A stretch of 64,000 bases of DNA from Vandiemenella viatica. Its lineage: Eukaryota > Arthropoda > Insecta > Orthoptera > Morabidae. The first letter of the stretch is position 1. Every line of letters begins with the position of its first letter. Of the stretch, positions 20,902 to 34,029 are shown one piece after another. The notes below the pieces were generated by a model. It had not been told where the DNA came from and searched no databases. It saw only the letters and a program-made list of their open reading frames with translations. The translations under genes and the position numbers were made by a program. The DNA lies in contig JARYHS010008074.1 in NCBI GenBank assembly GCA_031002005.1, positions 178,708,494 through 178,772,493 on the forward strand, read 5' to 3'.

Positions 20902-22125
20902 CAGAGCTGGATTTAAACTTTTTTTTAGTGTAGGCTGTTCATTTTATGGCACCCTTTTCTGCTTCATACTTATACTAATCACTAATAATTACCTTTATTA
21001 GGTAGCAAACGATTATATGTATATGTGAATGGATATTGATTAAAAATAGAAAAGAAAGGGAAACTAACCCACCACATACCAAAGTGGACGGATGCAATGA
21101 GAGGGAACACTAATGCTGACAAACAACTACACAATATTTCGGCATCTGTCTTGTTCACAAATAGAAAAACGGGCCATTAGGCTCGGAACGTGTGTGCACA
21201 ACGAATGTTACCTAATGATATAATGGATATAGATTAAGAGTGACTTCATTACTTGCAAGTATTCAGATTTAGTCATAATGCAGAAACAAGAAAAATGAAT
21301 GTTTATTAGGAAACAAGAATACAAACAAGAAAATAAAAAATGTAATACATAATTATAGTTTTCTATGGAATTTTTGATTGGCGAACATAGAAGAACAACT
21401 TTCTCACTGACAGTTTTCCATACGACAAACTTTGTATCACTTTTTATCGGTAAAAAACAGAAAACACGTTAAGATGTATACTCTGATTGCTAATCAATTA
21501 TTATTAAATGATTATAATTTATATTAATTTCAATCAGAATACCGGTTTTGGCATAGTTCTATGCACGTTCCTTAAAAATTTCAAAGAATTTAATTCATTA
21601 TTAGCTGAGAAATGACGAGTTAAGTTTAAAAAATCATTGGCTTTTCAATGATTTTTTCAATAAAATTAGGACTTTCGAGTGCTTGGGGACTTTCAACATC
21701 CAGATACTCCATTAATGATCATACTTAAGTATTTTTATTATAGAAATCATGAAATGTAAATCTGTCAGCAGAAACTTCCTTCGGGAATATACGACAGGCT
21801 ACAGACTGCGTTCAACAAGATAGAAAGTCAGGAAACTAATGAAGAATTAAATTAATAATTTAGCTAATTGTTCACTGCCACCACTTTCCTAAATGAAAAT
21901 TGATAGTAAACGTATGTTTATTTTCTATTAATTGTTCCGAGTTTGTCACATCACTAGATGTCACCACTTAAATGAAAATTTATAGTAGACGTTTTTCTAT
22001 TATATTTATAATCACCCACAAATTTGACAGCATTCTAAAGTGGGCACCCAAGGTAATTTGCCACCCCTAAAACGCTGCCTCCCCTAGGCTGGAGCCTATG
22101 GACCCTAATGGGAAATTCAGCACTG
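20902..22125. mobile_element. hAT-type element (1224 bp), non-autonomous
   Basis: The 8-bp duplication GTTGTAAC occurs at 20894-20901 and 22126-22133. The element begins CAGAGCTGGATTT and ends AAATTCAGCACTG, imperfect inverted termini with CAG...CTG ends. No hAT transposase frame was recognised. A PLE-terminal-type repeat (21049-21215) is nested inside, so this element is older than that insertion. Confidence 0.85.
21049..21215 (+). repeat. PLE-terminal-type repeat fragment nested in the hAT element
   Basis: This is the best preserved copy of the family also seen at 13205-13366. Blocks are ACCAAAGTGGACGGATGCAA, CACAATATTTCGGCATCTGT, AACGGGCCATTAGGC and CGGAACGTGTGTGC. It starts with AAAGGGAAA, as does the outer end of the PLE at 38687. 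Probably a solo terminal repeat or derived SINE. Confidence 0.65.
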
Positions 22126-22133
22126 GTTGTAAC

Positions 22134-23340
22134 AATCTAAGACAATTTTTTTCTCATTTTATTCTATCATTCAGACTTTTAACAAATACTTTAAATGCCA
22201 TATTTCTTGAAATAATGAATAATTACATTGTTTCTTGCCCACAGCTGGAAGGTAAAATATAACAGATTACATTTTGCTTCTGCATTATTTTCAATAAGAG
22301 TCACAAACTGGCATAACTTCATCCAGACTTAGGTAATGCATTGATGAATAAATGAAATATGCACTTTAGCTTCTAGAACTGCACATTATTAAAGAAGAAG
22401 GGAAGTATTTGCAACTGATATGAACTCCTTCTGTGGAGTCACTGACAAATTATTCAATTCATAACAATGTTTTAAAAGAAATATTAAATGCAACATCAAA
22501 GTTTTATTGTTATAATTGATGCACGGATTAAACTCTCCTACTATAGTAATAAATATTCTAAAGAATATTAATTGATTGCTACTTTTTAATTTCTTAAAGT
22601 CTGTGAGTCATAACTCAATCACATTTCTTCTGCAACTAAAAGAGTATATGCTTTTGTGCACAATTCATGTTTGTGTGAGTTCAGTCTTTTTATGTCACAT
22701 GCACAATGAATACAATCAATGTGTTAACTTTTATTGAATTATATGTTCATACTAGTTATACATTTTATAAGTTCATTATAATACATTGCAGAGAAAATAT
22801 TGGATTAGACATTTCTTCCCTCAGTAATCAACTCCTTGTACTTTCCTGTTGCTAATACACATAAATTATCGCCCACCCACTCAAGGTTAGACACTAACAA
22901 AGAATTTGACCACACCCCCCTTCATGAAAAGAAAAGTTTCAATGCTCTCTCCCCCTCCCCCCAAAAAATTACAATTTTATTAATATAATGATAAAAAATA
23001 AAATTGAATCTATTTATTTTTCATTGCTTATAAAATTAATTTTTTTAAAAATTTTTTTTTGAAGAAAAGTAAAACATTAAAAATAACAAATTTTAAATTT
23101 ACTTAAAAGAAATAACAAAGAAAAAATAAATAAATTGGAAGGATGAGCTTGCATATTCTTGGTTGGACTGGAAAATGCTTAGCATAAGTCATTGGCAATA
23201 TCAAGTATGTTTTGATTATTTAGTTTTATTGCAACAAGAGCTGAAAGCTCTCTTTCTCATAGTTAAATGATTGAAATAGGTGAATATATGAGGGTACACT
23301 ACACTTCATTATCTAAGGTTTGATGATTACCATTGAGATC
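22134..23340. other. Intron 2 sequence without recognised features
   Basis: AT-rich, including a low-complexity A/T stretch at 22960-23130. No coding or repeat ends identified. Confidence 0.4.
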
Positions 23341-23344
23341 TCTA

Positions 23345-23817
23345 TTGAATAGAGGATAAAATAAAATTGCAAGGCACAAAAATCAGAGAGTAAGGAGGAC
23401 GTGGTATCAGTTCAAACTTCAGGTTATGTAAAGCCTCTGCAGTTGATCGCATGGTGCACTCAACATGCAGAGATTTTACAGTATGCCAATTGTTCAATAA
23501 TGAAGCCAACACAATCATTATGTATTCTAAAATGATTTTCAATACACTTTAGAGTGATTCACCAGTCACTTTGAATCAAATCATCAAGTTTGCGATGTTT
23601 ATCTTCTGTGGCAGTAATTGGACATCTGCTGCATTTTTTTATCAATAATTATCACTTTTTCAGGCTCACAATCATGAAGTTTTACTGCCCATTGATTTAC
23701 ACTAGACCTATCAACAGCATTGTCAACATATACAGCCTTTAAACAGCAATTAATCTCAGTAGGTGTCACTTTTTTAGCATTTAAAAATTCAATAACAACA
23801 CGCTCTTTAATCCACAT
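23345..23817 (-). pseudogene. mariner transposase relic, internally deleted
   Basis: The minus strand from 23817 reads MWIKERVVIEFLNAKKVTPT, EINCCLKAVY, VNQWAVKLHDCEPEK and then the second helix-turn-helix block (IIEQLAYCKISAC). These match the DNA-binding half of mariner transposases of the group found fused in SETMAR. It then jumps to ALHNLKFELIPRPPYS, the C-terminal block around the third catalytic residue (family: HPPYSPDLAPCDF). Here the catalytic stretch is SLIFVPCNF, so the last aspartates are gone. The central catalytic part is missing and stops are present; it is dead. Confidence 0.85.
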
Positions 23818-25920
23818 TTACATAACACTATAACATGTATCCATACTTCCACTTCTCAAAATAGACAGGATGAATTCATCAACTTCAAACCTGCACATTA
23901 GTATAAAGGGGAATGTTACTTCCATATGCCCCCAGACGCACTTTTGAAGGTAATTTCACTGGCACTCTACAAGCTTGTGTGCATTTCTTCTCAGAATTAC
24001 AGAATTTGCTGAGATATGCTGAGATACACTTTGTAATACTTGACCCAAAATTTTAATTTATCCATTTTATTAAAATCGTATTCGGCAGCAGCAGCAATTT
24101 TAATATCCACAATACGATATTCAGTAATAGAAGGACTCTACTGATATTTTAAGTTTTCATAGTTGCAGCTTCACAGTATCAACAATGATGTCTCAGAGGA
24201 AAGGCTCCAAAGATGTGATATTATAATAAAGATTTTCACTTCTAAAAGGTAGTGAAGGAGGCATAGTATGTGAAATTGAGTAGACCTATGGTAATATTTA
24301 CATGTATGGCAAAGCTCCCTTGTAAACCACGTCTCTCAGTTTGGGTACCTATATCCTAGATGGAAAATAAGATATAGTTATTTGGAGATGGCTCTAGCAC
24401 ATGTTTAAAATAACCACTTTTGCAGAAACCTGTAAACACTTTGTTTAAATTAATACCTAACACAGAAAAGACACAAGTATTTCAATTTCTCACAAAAGTA
24501 AGAAAAGGGACAGCTATAATGTGGTGTTTGAAGGAAAGAAATATGGGAGAGATGTTCTCCAATGTTTCTTGGTGTACACATAGATAAAAAAACTTGGACC
24601 AAAATATTCAACAATTTCCTTAAAAGCTTAGATCTGTAATATTTTTATTATAATTAATAAGGAGACCAGCTTATTATTAAAAAAAGTTGGTATTGTCAGA
24701 CAAACTTTTAGCTTGGTGTTTCCGCATAACAATTATGCTGAACTTTGACCATTAGTGTAGCCTTTCAGTCTCCAACCCTCTGATAACCTGATGTCATGTT
24801 TTATAAAACCTTGTTGTATTTTAATATAATTTTAAGTTGTATTTTAAGAATTTCAAATGATTTAACTGTTGGCAGGAGTACCAAATCATTTTAGAGTCAT
24901 TTGGAAAGAACTTTCAGCTTAATGCTTGATTAGTTTTGTCTTTCATATTCGAAATAAATAATAAAACTTCTATGACTTGATTCCATTTATTAACATGTTA
25001 TCTAATACTTAAAGATCCAAAGATATACAGGTCCTTGGCTAGCAGTAACTTTTACAACTCAAAACAAACACACAAACTTTTCTCACACTAACCCAATATT
25101 ATTGCTATCCCCACTTCTAAACATTACCATAGCTACCAATTTCTTTCTCAGAGTAATTATTATTCTTATTCTTTTCTTTATGTAATCTGTTATACTACAC
25201 TAAGTAGGTGAAAGTAGGATATAAATGATATTCACAGTAGACCTTCAAGTAAATTTCAAACTATGTATTCTGAAAATTTAGTACAAAATATAGTGACCAA
25301 TCAAACTTCTTCTCCTAAAATAGACAATTGCAGATTAAAACCATGATACAAGCCACAAGCAACTTCAGCGTACCCCATAATTGAGTAAGTTCAATTAGAT
25401 TGGAGTAAATCCCTTTCTGCACTATCTGTTACAGTCAGACCAAACATGGCAGACATGTTAGCCACACACTCATCTATGAACTTCTTGGTTCTTCTTGACT
25501 CATTGCACCAAAACATGCAGTGACCAGCCACAACTTTACCCTACATGCACTTTCAGACAACTGCCCCCACCATGATTTTCGAGGTTCTATTTACAGATGA
25601 TCTAGGGCATTTCACAACATCTCCGGGGAATTTTCTATCAAGAAACCTTATTTTCTTTCTGATCAACTTGAAATTTTTGTGGGAGGTAGTCCATTGCCTA
25701 ACTTTAAAAACAACCTTACAAACAATTTCTAGCCTTAGTAGTTAGTCTGTAAAAAATTACTGAATTGGTAAACCCTAAATTTTCTCTCATTTTTTCAGTG
25801 TGCAAATTATGGTGTTGATTCTTAGTTTAAAATGATCTACTAATTCTTCCCGGTCGTTTGGTGTATAAACCAACTTGTTTACAATTTTTTATCCTAGTGT
25901 AATCCATAACTTAAATTTAT
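23818..25920. other. Intron 2 sequence without recognised features
   Basis: AT-rich. A 66-codon open frame at 25545-25745 has no recognisable similarity. Likely old, unclassified repeat debris or unique intron. Confidence 0.4.
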
Positions 25921-25927
25921 TATTTCC

Positions 25928-28590
25928 TTTTTTTTTTTTTTTTTTGCTGTCGTCAGTCCTTTGACTGGTTTGATGCAATCCTCCATCCCTTCCTATCCTG
26001 TGCTAACCTCTTCATTTCTGCATACCCATTACAACCCATGTCCTTAATTATTTGTTTCATATATTCTAATCTCTGTCCTCCTCTACAGTTCTTACCTTCG
26101 ACTGTTCCCTCCACAAGCAAATTAACCAATCCCGCATGTCTCAAAATATGATCTACCAGCCTGTCTCTTCTTCCTGTAAGATTCTTCCATAAACTTCTTT
26201 TCTCACCCATCATTTCCAACAGTCGTTCATTTCTTACTTTGTCTGTCTACCTAATTTTCAGCATTCTTCTGTAGAACCACATTTCAAATGCTTCAATTTT
26301 CTTTCTTTCCGGTATTCCTAAAGGCCATGTTTCGCTTCTGTAAAGTGCTGTGCTCCACACATAGAATTTTAAAAAGTTCTTTCTAATTCCTAGATCAATA
26401 TTTGAAACTAAAAGATTTCTCTTTTTCATGAAGGCTCTTTTTGATAGTGCTATTCTGCTTTTAACATCATTCCTGCTTTGGCCATTGGTTGTAATTTTGC
26501 TTGTTAGGGTCCAGCTGTATACTGGGGTTGGTATCGGCTTGTACACCTAAACTTGAAGTCATCCAAAATGTTATCAAAAGTTCGGAAAAGTTCTATAACC
26601 ATGAAAAACCTTGTAGAATGCCAACTGTAAAGATTACAACGGCCGCCACTTACAGATTAACCTCCTGTAAGAAAGGTACTAAGTTAGAAATAAAAGTTGA
26701 AGTCTGAATCACTGAAGTATATATTCTTAAAAATTTTCACAGAATTTACAAAAGTCACAGTTAGCAATGGCAATCGGAGAAAATCATTTGCCGAAGATCA
26801 CAAGTCATGAAACAGAACAGACCGCACCACCCCGAATGAAATTGGAAGTTCACATCACTGAACCCATGCCTGGAAACTTAGGATCTTAATGGTTGGCCAT
26901 CCTGTTCGTAATGGCGTCTTTCAGCCATGCTGCCCGAATTCCTACTTCCCATCAGCCACCGCGAGCCGCTTCGCTCAAACCCAATAACACACGAGTTGCG
27001 TGTGGACTCAACGAGATGTTCTGATCAACTGGCCTCGAGAGGCTGTCCGAGCTTCCTTTTATCAAAATGGCCTAATGACCTAGAGAAAAGTCTATCTATG
27101 TGGTTGGTTATGGTTTTAAAGTTTCCAGACCGGTGTAAATGAATTTTGAAAGTTGGTTAATCTAAAAGCACAATTGTTTAGAGTATTGTGATACGTCACC
27201 ATACGTCACATCCGAAATATGAATTTGCAAAATTTTAAAATATCAAGTTTATACTATTTTCAAAGTGTTCCCTAGCCTTCGCTGAGTTCAGTGGTGTAAA
27301 AATCTTTTAAATCGGTCGAGGATATCAAAAGTTATTGAATTTCTAAAATTTACTGGTTTCCTGGATGGTGCAACAAATAATTCACTTTTTATTTACAGTC
27401 TGTTGTGTCCTGAAACTAAATTTAAATCGTACCTTTATTTAATTTAAGTATTTTAGAAAAGTTTTTAGTTCGTGAAACATGTTCGTCAGAAAGAAATTCA
27501 ATTTGCAAATCGGTTTCTACGACGTCATTAAAAAGCGGATTTTTATTTATTCATATCTTCTGTTTATTAGTTGATAGCTATTGGAAACTTAAAGAATATT
27601 GACTGGCCGGTTATTTAGCGTGTTTAAATCTACTTTTAAAGCTCAGAAATTACTTAGATGTGCTGGAATTAAATATTGAACTCACTCCATGAGGTGATGC
27701 TTTAAAAATCATATTTACTGCTTTAAATTAGTCTGGAACTGCGAGTAATTAGTGAATTTATAATCAGATGGTGAAATTATAATTATTAAAGTGCTTTACA
27801 GTGTTCAATTTAGTGGAATATTAGTGCTATGGTTGTGTAACCAAACCTGTTTACTTTACTTCAGAATTATTATGGATTACGCTCATTTAGGTAAGTTTAT
27901 GGTTTATATTTTATTCGAAACTTCTTATTTATGGTTGTTATGTGTTGTTTATTTACTTTTCTGAACCTAAAGTGTTGTTATTTCGATTTCAAACTATGGT
28001 ATCATGTACTGAATGTTAACCTCAAACTTCATTGGATTTTGATTGAATATCGAAAATAGAGAGTGAGGTAGCATACATGCTTCCCAAGTAACAGAACTCA
28101 CTTACTTCTCCTATTGCATCTGATCCTATTTTTATATTTAAGCTGCTAGTATTGGTATCATTTCTGCTACATTTCATCACTTTTGTTTTGCTTTGATTTA
28201 TATGCAGTCCAAAATCTTCCTTCAGTATTTTGTTCATGTCATTCAGTAACTTCTCAGCCCTCTCCGCTAACAAGACAATGTCATCAGCAAATCGTAGCAT
28301 ACTGATTTTTTCTCCCTGAAAACTTATGCCACATGGACATTTTTCTTTGACTTTCTTCATTGCTTCTTCTACATACAAGTTGAATATTAACGGGGTAGAC
28401 TACAACTTTGTCTCACACCCTTTTTAACCGATGCATGTCTCTCCTATATCTCCAAAAGTATAGATGCTATGGAGCTAAAATATGTTTTAAATGATGCTAC
28501 ATACAATTTTTCATATAGTATGAAGTTGTATAGCCGCTAACTATTCTCCTTCCTATAGTTTCAATTTTCCTTCTAAATCTAAGTTAAAAT
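25928..28590 (-). mobile_element. RTE-like LINE (3' half), split by a solo LTR
   Basis: The T-run at 25928-25945 on the + strand is the poly-A tail of a minus-strand LINE. RT on the minus strand from about 28440: KKGVRQSCSL, SMLRFADDIVLLAERAEKLL (catalytic FADD box), GLHINQSKTKVMKC, and SEFCYLGS ending at 28082. The protein resumes at 26498 with KITTNGQSRNDVKSRIALSK, then AFMKKRNLLVSNIDLGIRKN and the C-terminal block VDHILRHAGLVNLLVEGTVE. The break between CYLGS and KITTNG is the LTR at 26502-28077. The 5' half is missing upstream of about 28590. Stops are few but the frame is broken. Confidence 0.85.
26502..28077. mobile_element. Solo LTR (1576 bp) in the RTE-like LINE
   Basis: The insert begins TGTTAGGGTCC and ends GTAGCATACA, with canonical TGT...ACA ends. 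It is flanked by the 4-bp duplication TGCT (26498-26501 and 28078-28081). Removing the insert and one TGCT restores the LINE reading CYLGS-KITTNG. No gag or pol is present, so it is a solo LTR from recombination. The 4-bp duplication fits Ty3/gypsy-type integration; family not determined. Confidence 0.85.
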
Positions 28591-31500
28591 ATTACAAGTG
28601 ACTACCGCCATTTCTCGTAATTATTGATAAATTTTACTTTTCTCATTTTGGCCAATGTACTGCATGGATTTTTACAAAAACTTGTCCATTATGCTCAAAA
28701 TTCCATTTTCTTTTAAATATACTCCCTCATCTGTATTCAGCCAAATAGTACGGTACCATGTGAAAATTAAGTCTTCCTCCCAAAATCATCATTTTCCTAC
28801 AAAAACTTACCAAAATGTTACTTAACCTACAGCTTCAAAATTGTTACAGTAAGTGCTTTAAAATTCAGTGCATCTTTTAAGCTATAAATCTTTTCAGTAG
28901 CTGGAAAACTCTTGAAAATTACTTAACTACCGGTATCTATTTTTGTTGTTTGCAATATGTGAAAAATTCAATTTAAAAATACAAATATCTTGTATGTACT
29001 ATTTTCTATCTACAAAAAAAAAACCACCTCATTTTAATCCTAATAACTTACTGCACCTCTAAACATGAATATAGTGTTTTCTATTAGCAAATAGGTGAAT
29101 CTCTTTATATGGCCAATGTTTACAAATCGTTTTGATCAAATTTCACTATTTATTTCTACTTATCACTTGAAAACCACAATAAAATGAGTTTAAACCTGCT
29201 TTACTATTGGATCAAAGTTATCTTGCAACTCTTTCAACTAATTATGGTTATATATTAACAAAAATTTAGGTTATATGACATTATGTTTTGCACATTTTCA
29301 CTCCCAATTCACTTATGCAGCATCTTTTTTTGGGAAGCAAAGACAGCATAGAGGTCACAAAAATGTTCTCTATAAATTATTTATTAGGTAAACTTATTTG
29401 CATCATTCAGTAGTCTGTTTTGATGTGTAGGTTTACTTATGATATACTGACTAATGTAATTTATAATAGAAAATCCTCAACTCATTAGTCTGACATTAGT
29501 GCTGAAAAAGATAGTTGTAATAATTGGAACAACTATCTATAATGAGTATGAGCCATTGTTAATTTACGCAGATGGGTAAATTCCTCTAAACTTTTGTTAT
29601 TTAATGTCATATCACAAGAAATAAAATATTATATAAAAGAGAATTATCAGTTATAACTCCAAAATGAATAAATTTTTACTTCATAATCTTTTAGGAAGCA
29701 TTTAACCTGTAATTCATCACTGGCACAGCTTAATATAATCATTAGCAAACTTTTTCAAGGTTTGGATTCAACATTATGTTGTAGGTCCCCAATACCAGTG
29801 TATGATTCCAGGGTCAGGTAGGTTAGTCATAACAATGGGCCTATTACACAGTGAAATAAAAACTGTGTCATCTGAACAATACTTCAGGATTTCTTGCTAT
29901 ATGATGATTTGATATGCTTCAGAACCCATTTCGTTCTGTGATTTTCTTCTTCTTAATTTTGAAACTGAAAAAATCTGTGAGAATAATATATGGTTTGGGA
30001 TACGGAAGGGATAATGATAAAGTTATTCATGGTCACTGATATGTATGGAAAACTATGTACAAATCCAACAAATAGCAAGAGTTTCCATAATTTATATTCA
30101 AATTCAATAGTTTATCTACTTTCCTTGTACTCTGTTAGTGTCTAGTTAAAATGGATAAATATGTGTAGTTAACACAGGAAAATATATGTAGCTTTATTAC
30201 AATTAGTAATCAGTAGTTGCTAATATTATTGGTTTTAGTAAGAAATGTACTGTACTGTTCCTTACCATTGACACTATCCTCACACAGGATCAAGCGAACA
30301 AATTGAATCCATACTTACAAAAATTACAGTTATAATGGAGAGATCATCACTCTCAGTCCTTATATGAGTTTAAAACAGCGATTATTGTAAGACACAAAAT
30401 TATTTAATCATGCTAGTAAAATAACTGTGGATTGCCATTATGTATTTTCTGCAGAGATACTATTGTTCTTCTAAAATTAAGACAAAAAGCAATAGTAAAA
30501 TTAACTACTGTCTTACACTCGTTACAAATCTGGAGTAAAATAGGATTTTTTTTATTGTTATTTAATTGTTCACACAGGAATAGAAATTTTCAAAGATTTA
30601 TAAAACCAAAACTGGGTGCTCTTTTTATGCTATGCTATATATAAAAAAATTTAAACCATTTTTCCATGACCTGGTTGAAACATCTTGCTCTTTCATGTCT
30701 AGCTGCTGCAGATGACATATCAAGAATTATATTACTTCTGTACATGCTTAAATATTTCTTTTGTCTCAACTAGTCCAATATAATATAATACCAATGTGTG
30801 GTGTATATTTGTGTTAATGTGCTCATTGTGGCCCTCCTACCTTCACTTTTGGGTTATCTTCCCTATTAAACTAATATAATAGTATTTTTCAAGCTAGGTG
30901 ATCACAGTGGAGAATCAGAGTTGAGAAATCCATAAGAGTGAATTATATTAATTAATATAAACTGAAAACTACAAAATTTTTATGAGAACATGAATGTGGA
31001 CTTGGCCATACATTATTGTATCAAAGATTTAGTGAAAAATTTACAGACTTTTCTAAGTAAATTATATGTTTTTGATCAGAGTGAGGACGATGAGGTTGTA
31101 AAAACTTAAATGTTTTGTACTTAGCAGATTGCTTCATCCTCTACAGACCAGGAATTTTCACATTCAATATTCTTTAACAAATAAAGAATTTGGCTTCTTT
31201 TTTATGTATGACTTACAAATTTGTCCTACTTATACCAGCTTCATCAATGCAGAATCATAGGCCATAAAACTTAGACAAATGGTATTTTCTCAACATCCTG
31301 ATAATCACATTGCTGCTTATGCCACCAGTCGTGGTATCAATAATTATTATCCCTGCTTCCCTGCTCATTTATTAATACAGTCACAGCCTAACCCAGGCAT
31401 TCTGGCTCTCAATCTGAAATAATCTCTAATCCTATTTTAATATAAAACTCTCAACTCCCATCCACTTTCCCTGCTCTTACCATGATTCCACATTTTCCTA

Positions 31501-31960
31501 TGTCTAGCAAAAATCATCATTTGGATAGACATAATGATAATGTTGTAAATTGTCCATCTTACATACAAAACATTTTAATTATTTTTCTTACCATCAACCT
31601 GAAATCAAGTGGCATCTTCAGGTTTTAGTAAAATAATTCCTTCCAAGTATAACTTATAATATTTTTACCAATACCCATTTAAGACCCTCACCAACATACA
31701 CATTGTACACTCTCAGCACTGGAATGTTATTTCCACAGGTGAAAACAATGCTATCTCTGCTGTCTTTATCACATGTCGCAAGGTTTCCTGCGGTTGTAAG
31801 CCTGCAGTTACTGCCTTGACAGAACTGTCTCATACTGGCTCACCTCCTTGCCCATTGGCTGAATTCACAGTCTACTGTGGATTGCTGGCACAGACATTCC
31901 ATCATTGTCACTCATTTTGTGGGCATCAAACCAGACTGCGAGACCTCACTTCAGTACAGA
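28591..31960. other. Intron 2 sequence without recognised features
   Basis: AT-rich. Short open frames (for example 30432-30644) show no similarity I recognise. No repeat boundaries were found. Confidence 0.4.
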
Positions 31961-31969
31961 CCCACTAAG

Positions 31970-34020
31970 GTGTAACAAAAGAACTGCCATCTACTTTAGC
32001 AATGGAAGAAATTAAATATGAAAGTATACCATCAGTGTCCACCAATTCAAGAAAAGAAACACCAAAACAATCGAGCTGATGGCTCTATACATTTACTCAG
32101 TCACACTCAGTCCTGGAACCATGGCAAATCGTTTATATAATGAGAGAAGTCTCCTGTATATCAGGGTGCAAATAAAAAGATACTGTCACATAATTAGGCA
32201 ATCACAATGCACAAAAATCCAATGACATGGGTATACCACCAACTAATATCACCTTCTTGTTAGATGAGACAAGTGTGCAGGTACAACCGTAGCCAAAGCC
32301 TGGCAGATCCTGCACAGACAGAAGGTGAAATGTACAAATTGTTCAAGAGACCGCCCACTTCCTGGCACAGCTGCCCCATTTACCAGGAAGCATTGTGCTT
32401 GCTTAGACCACCAACAGGCAGGAGAGACAATAAACCAAGTTATCAACTTCTTTTAGTGGCCACCAGCGAAATAAAACCCCAATGACCGACCAAATGAGTA
32501 AAAACCCTTCAACCAAACAATCACTAAGACAAATCCAAGAAACCCCATAGGAATAAGCATCCACAAGAAGAAATGAGCACATCAACTCCAGAAAATGCAG
32601 AAACCACCAACAGAAAAATTACAGAGCCACAGCGTAGACAACAAAGAGGTAAAAAATTCTAAGGTGATAGCTCTACTGAAACAGATCATTTCAATGCTTC
32701 AATAATGGCTAGAAACTCATCTTGCCAAAAACATGTTTAAATCATTATCTGGAATGCACAAAGCATTATGAAGAAAAAGAAGAAGAAGAAGAAAAGAATT
32801 GGACTGCAAGTTGTAAGCATTCCCTCTCAATTAGTATGGCTAATGCACTGCCATAATTTACCAAGATCACCCTTGAAGAACCAAGTCAGTTATTAATATT
32901 GCCATGCTAATTGTTGATGATGGTATGTTTTTGGATGATTCTGCCCCATTTAACATCATTCAACACATGCTAGCCATCAGCTTTAATAATTTTGATTAAT
33001 ATAGTTAATGATATAAAACCACAAAAGAAACAGGAGATATTGTTATGAAGTCAAAAATGAAAATACAATGTTCTGATCAAAATACTATTTAATTTAAAAC
33101 CTCCATTTCCTTAATAGCTCTTAAAACACTCATTATAAATTCAGACAAGTTCCTGACACATTTCCTAAAATATTATAGCTTCCACAAAGAGAAGCACAAA
33201 CTTGTACCATCCAACATTATTTAAGTGGCATAACACACACTTGCTGCCTCCCTAGCAAACACTGCCCTCTTCACTCAGTAAAATCAAAGATTGTTACACT
33301 ACTAATCCTTAAATATAAGAAACTAATGTTACCTCAACTATGATAATAATGTCTGTGGATACACAGAAGTATAAAATATCAGATTAAAGATATTTATACA
33401 ATTATTCATCTATAGTTAATCAAAGTAAAATAATAATTCAATCATAATATTAGTAACAAATGATTGGGGGATTGTGACAATTTTACAAAGTCTTCATTAA
33501 AGTACAAGATATATATGTCACCATCCACTCTGAAACATTCCTCTGATCTCCCTAAAGTGTCAATATGTGGCTGCAAAATCAACATATATGTCCTAAAAAC
33601 ACAAAAGGATGATGGGACAGACATTATCACCAATATATCATTGTACCATGAGCCCATCACCATTCCACATCTGATAAACATGGAATCCACAGCAGTGAAG
33701 GTTCACTCTCAGGAGGGCAACATACCACTAATAGCAATGTACCTGTCACTGAACATTAACCAATATAATACTACCTGTGCTCTCTCTTATCAGTGTGGGT
33801 GACAAGGTGATAATTAACGGTGATTTAAACTCCAAGCACTTCAATGGAACTACTGAGATAACAGCAGGGAAGAGGAGTAACTGCTACAAATGACAAAATG
33901 GTGCAACATTCAAGTGCTTTATTCCCTACAGTATAAATAAAAGCTACCTATCTACCAGGACAGCACAAACAAGCTGGAGATTCAGAGACAAAAAGTTAAC
34001 AGAAGCACTAGATGTAATCC
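31970..34020 (+). mobile_element. Jockey-like LINE, heavily decayed
   Basis: An ORF1 remnant at about 32264-32485 shows a zinc-knuckle-like KCTNC (in a neighbouring frame) followed by PPTSWHSCPIYQEAL, as in jockey-group nucleic-acid-binding proteins. Endonuclease remnants: IIIWNAQSIMKKK near 32740, then MESTAVKVHSQEGNIPLIAM at 33680-33740, and INGDLNSKHFNG near 33812 (family: GDFNSKHxxWG). A GAA microsatellite lies at 32770-32800. RT was not found downstream. The left boundary is approximate. Many stops and frameshifts. Confidence 0.65.
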
Positions 34021-34029
34021 GTGGCTGGT

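Noticed and set aside
27872..27896. ATG with five codons followed by a GTAAGT donor, looking like a first coding exon with 5' UTR
   Set aside because: It lies inside the solo LTR 26502-28077, defined by a target duplication, and no partner exon is evident.
33442..33802. Overlapping open frames on both strands
   Set aside because: The + frame is part of a decayed LINE endonuclease; the minus frame is a shadow.
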